64,000 nucleotides of DNA from Streptomonospora mangrovi (lineage in GTDB: Bacteria; Actinomycetota; Actinomycetes; Streptosporangiales; Streptosporangiaceae), in contig NZ_JAJAQC010000031.1 of NCBI RefSeq assembly GCF_027604915.1, positions 24,619-88,618 on the forward strand. Reading direction: 5' to 3'. Under the pieces are notes generated by a model, which saw only the letters and a program-made list of their open reading frames with translations, searched no databases and was not told the DNA's origin. The position numbers and the translations under genes are program-made. Shown here in pieces: positions 10,601-18,513 of the stretch. Position 1 is the stretch's first letter; every line of letters begins with the position of its first letter.

Positions 10601-10974
10601 TCGTTGGCGGCCATCAGCAGGCGCTGCAACGCCTCGGGGTCGGGGGTGCAGTCGTCGTGGACCAGCCAGATCCACTCGGTGGCGTCGGGCGCGGCGCCGG
10701 GGAACGCGGCGCGGGCGCGCGGGGAGTCCAGGGCGGCGCGCACGGCGTCGCCGAACCCGGTGGCGCGGTCCAGCGTGGTGATGGCGTCGGAGGCGATGTA
10801 CTCGGCGAGGATGCGGCCGCTGCGGTCGCGGCTGCCGACGTCGACGCCGACGACGCGCTGCACCGGCCGGGTCTGCTCGCGGACGGCCTCCAGGGTCTCC
10901 GGCAGCCATCGGGCGCCGTCGTGGGTGACGATGACGGCTGTGACGATGTGGCGAGCCGGATCCAGGGGTAGCAC
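7666..10974 (-). CDS. Large membrane GT2 glycosyltransferase
   Basis: 1102 aa. The N-terminal GT-A domain (residues 1-290) starts HIVTAVIVTHDGARWLPETL, has the metal/nucleotide motif HDDCTPD, and has the acceptor-site region FRDDIDFCWRAGG. After it come about a dozen hydrophobic segments (residues 380-840), an extracytoplasmic C-terminal part, and a last helix near residue 1030. The architecture is typical of the actinobacterial glycosyltransferase between whiB and DUF5719. The donor and acceptor are unknown; a surface polymer is likely. The GTG at 10974 was chosen because the GT domain begins at once; upstream in-frame codons look non-coding. No strong ribosome site is seen. Confidence 0.87.
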   Translation of the reverse strand: MLPLDPARHIVTAVIVTHDGARWLPETLEAVREQTRPVQRVVGVDVGSRDRSGRILAEYIASDAITTLDRATGFGDAVRAALDSPRARAAFPGAAPDATEWIWLVHDDCTPDPEALQRLLMAANDDPRAAVLGPKLRDWFDRRVLVECGVTIDGAGRRETGLEPRELDHGQHDGTRQVLAVSSAGMLVRRDVWDELGGFDPALPIFRDDIDFCWRAGGAGHRVLVVTDAVAYHAEAAARRRRRIAAAGDHPRRLDRRHAIFVLLANLPVGGMLAAFVRNSFASLLRVLMYIVAKQPANAFDEAVAITSVYLMPGRLIRARFRRRRNRRRTYSAIRPFLARGVALRQFTDAVADLFSGSAGLDTAGRHQAVVAPPAEEDDPLRDDLTLLRRVLTRPGPLLVLALTAVTLVAERHLLFGAELAGGALPPVAGGASDLWALYLTGRPDIGAGTGAPAPPYVGLLALLSTLLLGKPWLAVTVLLLGCVPLAGLTAYLLARRVLTATAAQVWMAGSYALLPMATGAVAQGRLGTALVHALLPVLGILLTRLLTQPPRQSRRTAWALALFLAAGTAFVPLLWLLALVTGVLVVVAFGHVGRRLYVSVAIALGVPLVLLLPWSLELLLHPSLWLLEAGLHRPELSAPAPGAVSLLMLSPGGPGMPPVWVTAGFLAAALSALLLLRSRMLIAVGWSVALFGILVAILISRVPVEPWYGGPAAPAWPGVALAFAATAMLLSAANAAQSFGLMWRLGGARRAFAAFAAALALTTPLSAAGVWMWQGAQGPLSGHAEPLVPGLLGGVSDDGRGARTLVVAPQDDGSVRYSVLRGRAPRLGEAQIPTSEPTRAVLDEVVAGLAGGRGGDEADRLADLGIGYVLMPRPPGAEGPDVTLVDILDGAPGLTRVQLGERFGLWSLDAPTGRVRVLGEGGPVVLRAQAGEDPGTVYRVPAGPAGRRLVLAEPAGTGWGATLDGQELAARPGQGGLQAFDLPASGGRLEIAKFDPLRQAWLAVQAALLVAVGVLALPGVRTEEDLREQRAQPAPRPRRPLLAGARARSTGTRAAGQGHRAPGARRGGRGARGTRARGGGHGDGPAATPPGGLDTRDREGE

Positions 10975-11247
10975 GGCTGGTGATCGCTCTCGACAGGGGT
11001 GCGGGCGGGGTGGGGACGACCCTGGCGGCGGGGCGGTGGGACGCGGGCGCGGGGTGTCGGCAGAACACCCTACGCCACCCGCCGGAGCCTTCGTGCTGGT
11101 TCGGGGCCGCGCGGCCGGCCCCGGAGTCGGCCCTGGAGTCGGCCCCGCCACCCGGCCGCGCGAGGACGCGGACCGGGCGGACCCGGGCGGCCGCCGGCGC
11201 GCGCGGGCGCCCGCCCGCCATTACCAGTGGCAGCGTAAAGCGCCGCT

Positions 11248-11285
11248 AAAAAAACGCGCGGCCCGGGTTAAAACCCGGGCCGCGC
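11248..11285 (-). terminator. Strong Rho-independent terminator of whiB
   Basis: A 14-bp perfect stem (11256-11269 with 11272-11285) is followed on the minus strand by seven T residues (11248-11254). It starts 19 bp past the whiB stop and is the clearest intrinsic terminator on that strand in the window, so whiB is probably monocistronic. Confidence 0.9.
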
Positions 11286-11303
11286 TCGACCTTGAGCACG
11301 CGG

Positions 11304-11591
11304 TCACAGCATGTCGGCGAGGAAATCGAAATCCTGTCCGGCCGCTTTCTTCAGCCGCCGCCGCTCGCGTTCGGAGAGTCCCCCCCAGATGCCGAAGCGC
11401 TCATCGTGCTCCAGCGCGTATTCCAGACACTCCGCCCGGACCTCGCATGACAGGCAGACCTTCTTCGCCTCGCGGGTCGAGCCGCCCTTCTCGGGGAAGA
11501 ACGCCTCGGGGTCGGTCTGCGCGCAGAGTGCGCGCTCCTGCCAGCCCAGATCTTCATCTGCGCCGTGCGCCAGCGGGATGACCTCGCTCAT
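11304..11591 (-). CDS. whiB: WhiB developmental iron-sulfur transcription factor
   Basis: 95 aa. Four cysteines (ALCAQTD, VCLSCEVRAEC) ligate a 4Fe-4S cluster. The turn GIWGGLSERERRRLKK binds the sigma-A/DNA interface and DNA. Sequence and position beside fbiA match Streptomyces WhiB and mycobacterial WhiB2/WhmD, which work with WhiA in septation and sporulation. The ATG at 11591 is preferred over the GTG two codons upstream because AGGAGG lies 5 nt before it and would touch the GTG. It has its own promoter (11663-11692), an inverted repeat upstream and a strong terminator. Confidence 0.95.
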   Translation of the reverse strand: MSEVIPLAHGADEDLGWQERALCAQTDPEAFFPEKGGSTREAKKVCLSCEVRAECLEYALEHDERFGIWGGLSERERRRLKKAAGQDFDFLADML

Positions 11592-11662
11592 GCGCACCTC
11601 CTATTGCCCCCCTAGATGAACCCTCCCATTCTGACCCCCGGGAGGGTGGAATCACACGGTGA

Positions 11663-11692
11663 ATTACACGCGGGTCGCCTGGTATACGTCAA
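11663..11692 (-). promoter_or_regulatory. Probable whiB promoter
   Basis: On the minus strand TTGACG (11692-11687), an 18-nt spacer and TGTAAT (11668-11663) give a near-consensus promoter about 70 bp before the whiB start codon. It is immediately downstream of the 13-bp inverted repeat at 11699-11781. Confidence 0.6.
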
Positions 11693-11698
11693 GCGCGC

Positions 11699-11781
11699 TG
11701 CGTGGTAATCCCCTGAATATCATGTAACAAACCAACACCGGGAGTCCACCCGGCGCGATCGGTTCAGCGGATTACCACGCA
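11699..11781. repeat. Perfect 13-bp inverted repeat upstream of whiB
   Basis: TGCGTGGTAATCC at 11699-11711 is repeated exactly in reverse complement (GGATTACCACGCA) at 11769-11781, with 57 bp between. The pair ends 7 bp from the whiB -35 box. It has no T-tract and does not follow a gene end closely, so two copies of a regulator binding site are more likely than a terminator. Confidence 0.7.
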
Positions 11782-11864
11782 ATTTGCCGCGCGTAAGCCG
11801 CGCGACCATTGGGTCGGCGGGGTCGGCCAGGGGGCCGGCGGGGGGTCGCGCCGCAGGTCGCGCC

Positions 11865-13538
11865 TTAGCGGCGGTCGCCGTCGCGGTACCAGCCGGGCGG
11901 CGTGTCGGCGTCCTTGCCCTGCTGCTGGTCGGTGCCGTAGCCGGTGCCCTGGCCGTATCCGGCCCCGTAGTTGGGGTCGACCTGCTGCAACTGGTCGGTG
12001 CTGGTCTTGTCGTCGTGGAAGAAGGAGTCCAGCGGCGTGTCGCGGCGCTGGTCGGCGGGCGGCTGCTGCTCCTGGGGCGGCTGCGGCTGCTCGCCGGGCT
12101 GCTGGTACCAGCCGTACTGGATGGCGTTCTGCGCCGCCTGCTCGCCCTCGCTGCCGGGCTGGGGGGCGTACTGGGGGTCGTAGGGCGAGCCGTAGCCGCC
12201 CTGCTGGCCGCCGGTGCCGTAGCCGCCGCCCTGGTCGCCCGAGCCGTAGGCGGGCTGGCCGCCGCTGGGGTAGCCGCCGCCCTGGGCGCCGCCGTAGGAC
12301 TGCTGGCCGCCGGAGCCGTAGCCGGAGGGGTCTCCCGCGCCGTAGGCCGGCTGGCCGCCGGAACCGTAGGGCTGCTGCTCCCCGGTGCCGTAGGCGGGCT
12401 GGGGGTTCTGGGCGTAGGGGTCGTAGCCGCCGGACTGCTGGGGCCAGTCCTGGCCGTAGCCCTGCTGGCGGGCGGCCGGGTCGGCGGGGTCGGGCTGGCC
12501 GGCGGGGGCCTGCTGGTTGCCCCAGTCCTGGCCGTAGGCGCTCTGCTGGCCGCCGGTGCCGTAGCCCTGCTGGTAGGGGTCCTGGCCGCCGCCGGCGGGC
12601 GGGAAGGGGTCCTGGCCGGGCTGCTGGCCCCAGCCCTGCACCATGGTCTGCTGGTTGGGGTCGGCGTAGCCGGGGGACTGCCAGTCGGCCTGCGGCGGCT
12701 GCTGGGTGGCGGCGGGGTCGTAGCCGGCCTGCCGGGAGTCGGCGGAGGGGTAGCCCGGCTGCTGCTGGGCCGCCTCGGTGCCGTAGGACTGCTGGGCCTG
12801 CTCGGCGCCGTAGGACTGCTGGGCGGGGTCGGCGGAGTACTGCGGCTGCGCGGGTTCGGCGTAGGCGGGCTGCGCGCCGCTCCAGTCGCCCTGCTGCGGC
12901 TGCTGGGTCTGCTGCGGCTGCTGCTGGAAGGACTGCTGGCCGCCGGTGGGGAACCCGCCGGTCTGCGGCGCGAAGGACTGCTGGGCGCCGGTCTGGGGCG
13001 CGAACGAAGGCTGGCCGCCGGTGGGAGCGGGGTACCCCGGCTGACCGCCCATGGGGGCGCCCGAGTGCCCAGGAGCCGAGCGCGGCACGAGCGACTGGTC
13101 GTTGAAGACGCGCAGCAGGAACAGCCCGGCGAAGACGATGATGGCGAGCTGGCCGCCGATCGACAGGAACGAGGAGAACCCGTCGGCGAGCTGGGCGGTC
13201 TCGTTGGCCGCCACGAAGCCCATGATGAGCCCGATGACGCCCATGAGCGCGGCGAAGCCGAGCAGGATCAGCCCCACCAGCGCGATGGGGAAGTTCACCG
13301 ACGTCCGGTGCGGCGCGGTGACCGCCAGCAGCACGGCGGCCACGATCAGCGCGACGATGACGGGCCCGTGGAACATGGCGGAGCCGACGTCGGTGAAGTT
13401 GCCCGCGACCGTGGTCTCATAGCCCACCCCGCCGTGGCCGAACAGGTAGATGAGGCCGCCGAGCATGTGCGCGATCACGGCGCCGAGCAGCGCCCATGCC
13501 GCGGGCACCCGCAGGCGGTTCAATGCTTCGTTGTTCAA
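11865..13538 (-). CDS. Four-helix membrane protein with long Gln/Gly/Tyr/Pro-rich tail
   Basis: 557 aa. Residues 1-150 hold about four membrane helices (for example VPAAWALLGAVIAHMLGGLI and FPIALVGLILLGFAALMGVI). Residues 160-557 are low-complexity, with dozens of repeats such as GGQPAYG, QQSYG and GYGSGGQ. The tail resembles prion-like, condensate-forming domains in composition. I do not recognise the family. The start is TTG at 13538, fixed by GGAGGGG 8 nt upstream; no ATG or GTG lies nearby in frame. It is divergent from fbiA. The BI-1 protein at 43-44 kb carries a shorter tail of the same style. Confidence 0.82.
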   Translation of the reverse strand: MNNEALNRLRVPAAWALLGAVIAHMLGGLIYLFGHGGVGYETTVAGNFTDVGSAMFHGPVIVALIVAAVLLAVTAPHRTSVNFPIALVGLILLGFAALMGVIGLIMGFVAANETAQLADGFSSFLSIGGQLAIIVFAGLFLLRVFNDQSLVPRSAPGHSGAPMGGQPGYPAPTGGQPSFAPQTGAQQSFAPQTGGFPTGGQQSFQQQPQQTQQPQQGDWSGAQPAYAEPAQPQYSADPAQQSYGAEQAQQSYGTEAAQQQPGYPSADSRQAGYDPAATQQPPQADWQSPGYADPNQQTMVQGWGQQPGQDPFPPAGGGQDPYQQGYGTGGQQSAYGQDWGNQQAPAGQPDPADPAARQQGYGQDWPQQSGGYDPYAQNPQPAYGTGEQQPYGSGGQPAYGAGDPSGYGSGGQQSYGGAQGGGYPSGGQPAYGSGDQGGGYGTGGQQGGYGSPYDPQYAPQPGSEGEQAAQNAIQYGWYQQPGEQPQPPQEQQPPADQRRDTPLDSFFHDDKTSTDQLQQVDPNYGAGYGQGTGYGTDQQQGKDADTPPGWYRDGDRR

Positions 13539-13852
13539 GAGAGGTTCCCCTCCGCTGCTTCGCCGTCGCGTCGGTGGAAGCTTGGCATATCAACCGGTTG
13601 TCAATGGAATCGGCCGGGGAGGCGGCGCATTCGCGCGGTAGGGCGCGGTGCGGCCATCGGCGCGGTCGCGTGTGAGGGACGCCACCGCGTCGGCGGACGG
13701 CCGGGAGCCGCTCGCGGCGGCCGATGGCAGCGCGGCGCGCCCCGCCTCAGCGCGTCACCGTGGCGCACCCGCGGGGCCGGCCGGGATGCCGCTCTCCCCA
13801 AGCCGGGAAGAGCATGGCACATACACCACCTCAGCCTGCCAGACTTGAGCCC

Positions 13853-14827
13853 ATGCGGATAGTCGTACCGGCTGGCGGTATCGGGGGCGCGCGCTTCCTG
13901 CGCGGCCTCAAGGCGGCGCTCGGAACCGGAGCCGACCTCACAGGAGACGACCCCACCATCACCGTCATCGGCAACACCGGTGACGACATCACCCTGTTCG
14001 GGCTGCGGATCTGTCCGGATCTGGACACCGTGATGTACACCCTGGGCGGCGGCATCAACGAGTCCCAGGGCTGGGGCCGGGCCGAGGAGTCCTTCGCGGT
14101 CAAGGAGGAGCTGGCGGCCTACGGCATGCAGCCCACCTGGTTCGGCCTGGGCGACCGCGACGTCGCCACCCACATCGTGCGCACCCAGATGATGGCGGCG
14201 GGCTACCCCCTCTCCGCCGTCACCGAGGCGCTGTGCGACCGCTGGCGGCCGGGGGTGCGGCTGCTGCCCATGACCGACGACCGGGTCGAGACCCACGTGG
14301 TGGTCGCCGACGCCGACGGCGGCCGGCGCGCCATCCACTTCCAGGAGTGGTGGATCCGCCACCGCGCCGCGCTTCCGGCGCTGGAGATCGTGAGCGTGGG
14401 CGCCGAGGACGCCGCGCCCGCGCCCGGGGTCGTCGAGGCCGTCGAGGCGGCCGATGTCGTGCTGCTGCCGCCCTCCAACCCGGTGGTCAGCATCGGGTCG
14501 ATCCTGGGCGTCCCGGGGGTGCGCGCCGCCCTGGAGCGCGCCACCGTGGTGGGGGTCTCCCCGATCATCGGCGGCGCGCCGGTGCGCGGCATGGCCGACG
14601 CCTGCCTGACCGCCATCGGGGTCGAGACCAGCGCCGCGGCGGTGGCCGCGCACTTCGGCCCCGAGCTTCTCGACGGCTGGCTGGTCGACACCGCCGACGC
14701 CGGCGCCGCGGTCGAGGGCGTCACCGTGCGCGCCCGCCCCCTGTACATGAGCGACCCCGACTCCACCGCCGCCATCGCCCGAGCGACGCTGGACCTCGCC
14801 CTGGAACTGAAGGGAGGCCGGTCGTGA
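13853..14827 (+). CDS. fbiA: Phosphoenolpyruvyl/2-phospho-lactate transferase of F420 synthesis
   Basis: 324 aa. FbiA/CofD transfers the phospho-lactyl or phosphoenolpyruvyl unit onto Fo to make (dehydro-)F420-0. Diagnostic stretches are [37 protein letters not shown] and [15 protein letters not shown]. The ATG at 13853 gives the family N-terminus; CAGACT 7 nt before it suggests a leaderless mRNA. It overlaps fbiB by 4 nt (GTGA), so the pair is translationally coupled. It is divergent from the Gln-rich membrane gene. Confidence 0.96.
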   Translation: MRIVVPAGGIGGARFLRGLKAALGTGADLTGDDPTITVIGNTGDDITLFGLRICPDLDTVMYTLGGGINESQGWGRAEESFAVKEELAAYGMQPTWFGLGDRDVATHIVRTQMMAAGYPLSAVTEALCDRWRPGVRLLPMTDDRVETHVVVADADGGRRAIHFQEWWIRHRAALPALEIVSVGAEDAAPAPGVVEAVEAADVVLLPPSNPVVSIGSILGVPGVRAALERATVVGVSPIIGGAPVRGMADACLTAIGVETSAAAVAAHFGPELLDGWLVDTADAGAAVEGVTVRARPLYMSDPDSTAAIARATLDLALELKGGRS

Positions 14828-16140
14828 GCGAGCCCACCGCGCCCGCCGCCGCGCCCGCGCCCGTCCCCGCCGTCGAGGTCACCGGCGTGGCCGGGCTGCC
14901 CGAGATCGGCGCGGGCGACGACCTCGCCGCGCTGATCGCCGGCGCGGCCGACCTCCGCGACGGCGACATCCTCGTCGTCACCTCCAAGATCGTCAGCAAG
15001 GCCGAGGGCCGCCTGCGGCGCATGGACCGCGAGGCCGCCGTCGACTCCGAGACCGACCGGGTGGTGGCCCGGCGCGGCTCCCTGCGGATCGTGCAGGACC
15101 GCCGCGGCCTGGTGATGGCGGCCGCCGGGGTGGACTCCTCCAACGTCCCGGCCGGGCACGTGCTGCTGCTGCCCGAGGATCCCGACTCCTCGGCGCGGCG
15201 CCTGCGCGCGGGCCTGCGCGAGCGGCTGGGGGTGCGGGTGGCGGTGCTGGTCAGCGACACCTTCGGCCGGCCCTGGCGCGCGGGCCAGACCGACGTCGCC
15301 ATCGGCGCGGCGGGCATCGAGCCGCTGCACGACCTGCGCGGGGTGGCCGACTCCCACGGAAACGTGCTGGAGGTCACCGTGGCCGCCGTCGCCGACGAGA
15401 TCGCGGCGGCCGGCGAACTCGTCAAGGGCAAGGTGTCGGGCACCCCCGTGGCGGTGGTGCGGGGCCTGGGCCACCTGGTCACCGACTCCGACGGCCCGGG
15501 CGCGGCGGCGCTGGTGCGCGGGGCCGACTCCGACCTGTTCCGCTACGGTTCGCGCGACGTCGTGCCGGCGCGGCGCACCGTCCGCGAGTTCACCGCCGAC
15601 CCGGTCGACCCCGAGGCGGTGCGCCGGGCGGTGGCGGCGGCGGTCACCGCGCCCGCCCCGCACCACACCACGCCCTGGCGGTTCGTGCTGGTGGAGTCCG
15701 CGGCCGCCCGCACCGAACTGCTCGACGCCATGCTGGCGGCCTGGGTGGCCGACCTGCGCGCCGACGGTTTCGGCGACGACGCGATCGCGCGCCGCACCCG
15801 GCGCGGCGACGTCCTGCGCCGGGCGCCCTACCTGGTGGTGCCGTGCCTGGTGGCCGACGGCGCCCACCCCTACCCCGACCCCCGGCGGGCCGCCGCCGAG
15901 CGGTCGATGTTCCTGGTGGCCATGGGCGCGGGGGTGCAGAACCTGCTGGTGGCGCTGGCCATGGAGGGCCTTGGGTCGGCGTGGGTGTCCTCCACCATGT
16001 TCTGCCCCGACGTGGTGCGGCGGGTGCTGGACCTGCCCGAGGACTGGCAGCCGATGGGGTCGGTGGCGGTGGGCCACGCCGCCGAGCGGCCCAAGGAGCG
16101 GCCGCCGCGCAAGCCGGACACGTTCATCGAGGTGCGGTAG
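14824..16140 (+). CDS. fbiB: Bifunctional F420:gamma-glutamyl ligase / dehydro-F420-0 reductase
   Basis: 438 aa. Residues 15-250 are the CofE gamma-glutamyl ligase domain ([45 protein letters not shown]). Residues 255-438 are the FMN-binding nitroreductase-like domain ([29 protein letters not shown]). In mycobacteria the C-terminal domain reduces dehydro-F420-0. The GTG overlaps the fbiA stop, with GGGAGG just upstream. A strong terminator follows at once, so fbiA-fbiB is a closed operon. Confidence 0.96.
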   Translation: MSEPTAPAAAPAPVPAVEVTGVAGLPEIGAGDDLAALIAGAADLRDGDILVVTSKIVSKAEGRLRRMDREAAVDSETDRVVARRGSLRIVQDRRGLVMAAAGVDSSNVPAGHVLLLPEDPDSSARRLRAGLRERLGVRVAVLVSDTFGRPWRAGQTDVAIGAAGIEPLHDLRGVADSHGNVLEVTVAAVADEIAAAGELVKGKVSGTPVAVVRGLGHLVTDSDGPGAAALVRGADSDLFRYGSRDVVPARRTVREFTADPVDPEAVRRAVAAAVTAPAPHHTTPWRFVLVESAAARTELLDAMLAAWVADLRADGFGDDAIARRTRRGDVLRRAPYLVVPCLVADGAHPYPDPRRAAAERSMFLVAMGAGVQNLLVALAMEGLGSAWVSSTMFCPDVVRRVLDLPEDWQPMGSVAVGHAAERPKERPPRKPDTFIEVR

Positions 16141-16166
16141 CCCCGGCCGTCCGCCCCGGCCGTCCG

Positions 16167-16219
16167 CCGGTCGCCCACCACCGCCGCGCGCGCGGCGGTG
16201 GTGGGCGACCGGTTTTTTT
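16167..16219 (+). terminator. Rho-independent terminator of fbiAB
   Basis: A 22-bp perfect inverted repeat (16167-16188 with 16191-16212) is followed by seven T (16213-16219) and a second T-run. It lies 27 bp after the fbiB stop. Confidence 0.93.
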
Positions 16220-16360
16220 CGGTTTTTTCCGGGTGCCCGGCGGCGGCTCGGGTGCCCGCGACCGGCGTGTTCGTCCGTGCCGGTTCGTCCGGTTCGGAAA
16301 TCCCCCCGCAAACCGTCTGTTGCTCGGCGATTCCATCCGGTAACGTGACGGGAAACACGT

Positions 16361-16374
16361 TGGGAGCGCTCCCA
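16361..16374. promoter_or_regulatory. CebR/CelR operator, perfect 14-bp palindrome
   Basis: TGGGAGCGCTCCCA, extended to GTTGGGAGCGCTCCCAAC (16359-16376), lies 39 bp before the LPMO start codon. It is identical to the operator of the LacI-family cellobiose-responsive repressor CelR/CebR of Thermobifida and Streptomyces. The LPMO gene is therefore expected to be induced by cellobiose. No CebR gene is in the window. Confidence 0.93.
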
Positions 16375-16412
16375 ACTCCGGCTACCCCCAACCGGAAGGC
16401 GGAGATCGCACA

Positions 16413-17090
16413 ATGCAATCTCGCGAGCACGCAAAAGCCCCCCGCTTGGCGCTTCGCGCCCTCACCCTTCTGTCCGCGGCCGCCATGGCGCTGGTCGGCA
16501 CCGTCCCGCTGGCGGGGTCGGCATCGGCGCACGGCTCGGTGATCAACCCGGCCAGCCGCAACTACGGCTGCTGGGAGCGGTGGGGCGACGACCACCTCAA
16601 CCCGGCCATGGCCCAGGAAGACCCCATGTGCTGGCAGGCGTGGCAGGACGACCCCAACGCCATGTGGAACTGGAACGGGCTCTACAAGAACAACGTGGGC
16701 GGGCAGCACCAGCAGCACGTGCCCAACGGCACGCTGTGCAGCGGCGGCAACGCCGAAGGCGGGCGCTACGACTCGCTCGACGCCGTGGGTGCGTGGAAGA
16801 CCACGAACATCACGAGCAACTTCACCATCAACCTGTACGACCAGGCGTCCCACGGTGCCGACTACTTCCTGGTCTACGTCACCAAGCAGGGCTTCGACCC
16901 CACGCGCGAGTCGATGGGCTGGGACGACCTCGACCTGGTCGCCGAGACCGGCCGCTACGCGCCGTCGCAGAACTACCGGATCGACGTGAGCACGTCGGGC
17001 TACAGCGGTCGCCACGTCGTCTACACGGTGTGGAAGGCGTCCCACATGGACCAGACCTACTACATCTGTAGCGACGTGAACTTCACCTGA
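16413..17090 (+). CDS. Secreted AA10 lytic polysaccharide monooxygenase (T. fusca E7-like)
   Basis: 225 aa. A signal peptide (residues 1-39, ending GSASA) leaves His40 as the mature N-terminus. With His147 in YDQASHGADY it forms the copper histidine brace; Phe224 in SDVNF fills the axial site. It is a single catalytic domain without a carbohydrate-binding module. HGSVINPASRNYGCW and MDQTYY(I)CSDVNF closely match T. fusca TfLPMO10A (E7), which oxidises chitin and cellulose. The CebR operator upstream argues for a cellulose-linked role. ATG at 16413 with GGAG 8 nt upstream. Confidence 0.95.
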   Translation: MQSREHAKAPRLALRALTLLSAAAMALVGTVPLAGSASAHGSVINPASRNYGCWERWGDDHLNPAMAQEDPMCWQAWQDDPNAMWNWNGLYKNNVGGQHQQHVPNGTLCSGGNAEGGRYDSLDAVGAWKTTNITSNFTINLYDQASHGADYFLVYVTKQGFDPTRESMGWDDLDLVAETGRYAPSQNYRIDVSTSGYSGRHVVYTVWKASHMDQTYYICSDVNFT

Positions 17091-17165
17091 TCCCCGGCCC
17101 CCGCGCGCTCCCGCGGCGCCCGCCGGTTCCACCGGCCGCCGCGGCCCCTCGCAGCCGGTCGGCCC

Positions 17166-17200
17166 GCGGCCCCGCCGGACCCCGTGTCCGGCGGGGCCGC
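17166..17200 (+). terminator. Hairpin terminator after LPMO
   Basis: A 14-bp stem (17166-17179 with 17187-17200) and a 7-nt loop lie 76 bp past the LPMO stop. There is no T-tract. Confidence 0.6.
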
Positions 17201-17321
17201 CCCGTGCCGCCGGCCGTCCGGACTGTGCGGGACACGCCCGAAGTGGTATACCGTTCCCCGCACATCGCTCATTCGCCGCCGCGCCCCTCGCGGCGGCGCG
17301 CGCGGACAGGGGGTGGGGCGG

Positions 17322-18080
17322 GTGGTGCGCCAGAGTCTGGGGCTGAAGGCGGATCCCTACGGGCCGTTCCACGGACCGGTGGCCCACGGCTACGCCTGCG
17401 GCGTGCACATCGCCGTGATGAACGGCGCGCCCTGGAACAGCGAGACCGGCTGCACCTGCTGCACGCCCGAGGAGAAGCGCGGCGACCTCAGCCGGGACTG
17501 GGGCATCGAGAACCCCGACGACTGGCGCAACCAGGCCGAGACCCTGCTCGACGACCGGGGCAGCAACCCGGTGGCCGGCACCCTGCTCGCGCTGCGCCGC
17601 CAGGCCGCCCAGTACCTCAACGGCCGCCCGGTCGACCCCGGCACCTGGCGCAACGCCATCGGCGACTGGTGCCGGCACAACGGCATCGACGCCGGTACCT
17701 ACCAGCAGTTGGTGGGCCTGGCGGGCATGGTCCTGGACTACGAGAAGCGGTTCGTCGCCGACGGCCTGCTGCCGCCCGGCGGGTACGTCACCGCCATCCA
17801 GGCGTGGGACTTCGGGCGCGGCGCCAACATGGCGCGCTGGGGCGTTCAGTGCGGCTACACCGTGCTCCAGACCGCCCAGTGGTACGTGGTGCGGGCCAGC
17901 GAGCAGGCGCGGCGCCACTACGCCTCGTGGGCCGACTTCTCGGCGGGCTACGTGCTGGGCCGCTGCCTGCACTTCGACAACGGCGAGTTCGGTCCGCGCT
18001 ACACCGAGCCGCTGGAGGTGCACCACGTGATGATGACGCACCCGCAGAGCCCGTGGCTGAACATGCCCTTCCACATCTGA
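17322..18080 (+). CDS. DUF1266 domain protein
   Basis: 252 aa, cytoplasmic. The C-terminal 150 residues fit DUF1266: AIQAWDFGRGANMARWGVQ, the TAQWYVVRASEQARRHYASW helix and FSAGYVLGRCLHFDN. The family occurs widely and has no known biochemical role; some members cluster with polymorphic-toxin or regulatory genes. The N-terminal third has a cysteine-rich patch (TGCTCCTPEEK) near residue 45. The GTG at 17322 has AGGGGG about 8 nt upstream; the GTG at 17325 is equally possible. It lies between two secreted polysaccharide enzymes but shares no visible regulation with them. Confidence 0.78.
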   Translation: MVRQSLGLKADPYGPFHGPVAHGYACGVHIAVMNGAPWNSETGCTCCTPEEKRGDLSRDWGIENPDDWRNQAETLLDDRGSNPVAGTLLALRRQAAQYLNGRPVDPGTWRNAIGDWCRHNGIDAGTYQQLVGLAGMVLDYEKRFVADGLLPPGGYVTAIQAWDFGRGANMARWGVQCGYTVLQTAQWYVVRASEQARRHYASWADFSAGYVLGRCLHFDNGEFGPRYTEPLEVHHVMMTHPQSPWLNMPFHI

Positions 18081-18151
18081 CCCGGCGGGCGCGGCGCGGC
18101 CGGCCTCTCCGGCCCGCGATCGTCCGCACCCCCGAAGAACCGCAGGTCATC

Positions 18152-18180
18152 CGGCCCCCGGCGCCCCGCGCCGGGGGCCG
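18152..18180 (+). terminator. Hairpin after DUF1266 gene
   Basis: A 12-bp perfect stem (18152-18163 with 18169-18180) and 5-nt loop lie 71 bp past the DUF1266 stop, in a 433-bp gap that otherwise holds only the chitinase promoter. Confidence 0.6.
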
Positions 18181-18367
18181 CCGCGTGCGCGCGGGGCGCC
18201 CCCGCCGGCGGGCACGCGCCACCGGGTGGCCCGGTCTCGGCCGGCCGCCCGCACGCCCACCGCGGGCCGGCGCGCCGGTCGCACACGGTGACACGCGGGT
18301 GACCTGCGCGAGTGCGGCGCGTGGCCGCCAGGGAACGCACCGTTTTTGGAAATAAGCCTTTCAGATC

Positions 18368-18397
18368 TTGACGCGCCGCGAACACAGCTCTTAGGTT
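18368..18397 (+). promoter_or_regulatory. Probable chitinase promoter
   Basis: TTGACG at 18368-18373, an 18-nt spacer and TAGGTT at 18392-18397 lie in an unusually AT-rich stretch. The leader to the chitinase GTG is about 110 nt. I see no clear DasR or CebR site here. Confidence 0.5.
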
Positions 18398-18513
18398 TCT
18401 TAACAATTCACTCCGGTCCGGATCCGACCCCCACAGCGAACCCGGCCCCGCGCGCACCCCGGGTCCGCGTCCCTTCCCCGCTCACGGACGCACGGACACC
18501 AAAGGAGCCCCCC

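Noticed and set aside
13724..13852. Longer N-terminus for FbiA
   Set aside because: The in-frame upstream codons are Pro/Arg-rich and unlike the family, and a -10 hexamer sits 7 nt before the ATG at 13853.
11784..13862. 692-codon plus-strand frame rich in Gly/Val/Leu
   Set aside because: It is the complement of the Gln/Gly/Tyr repeat gene and its hydrophobic look comes from that repeat. It would run into fbiA out of frame.
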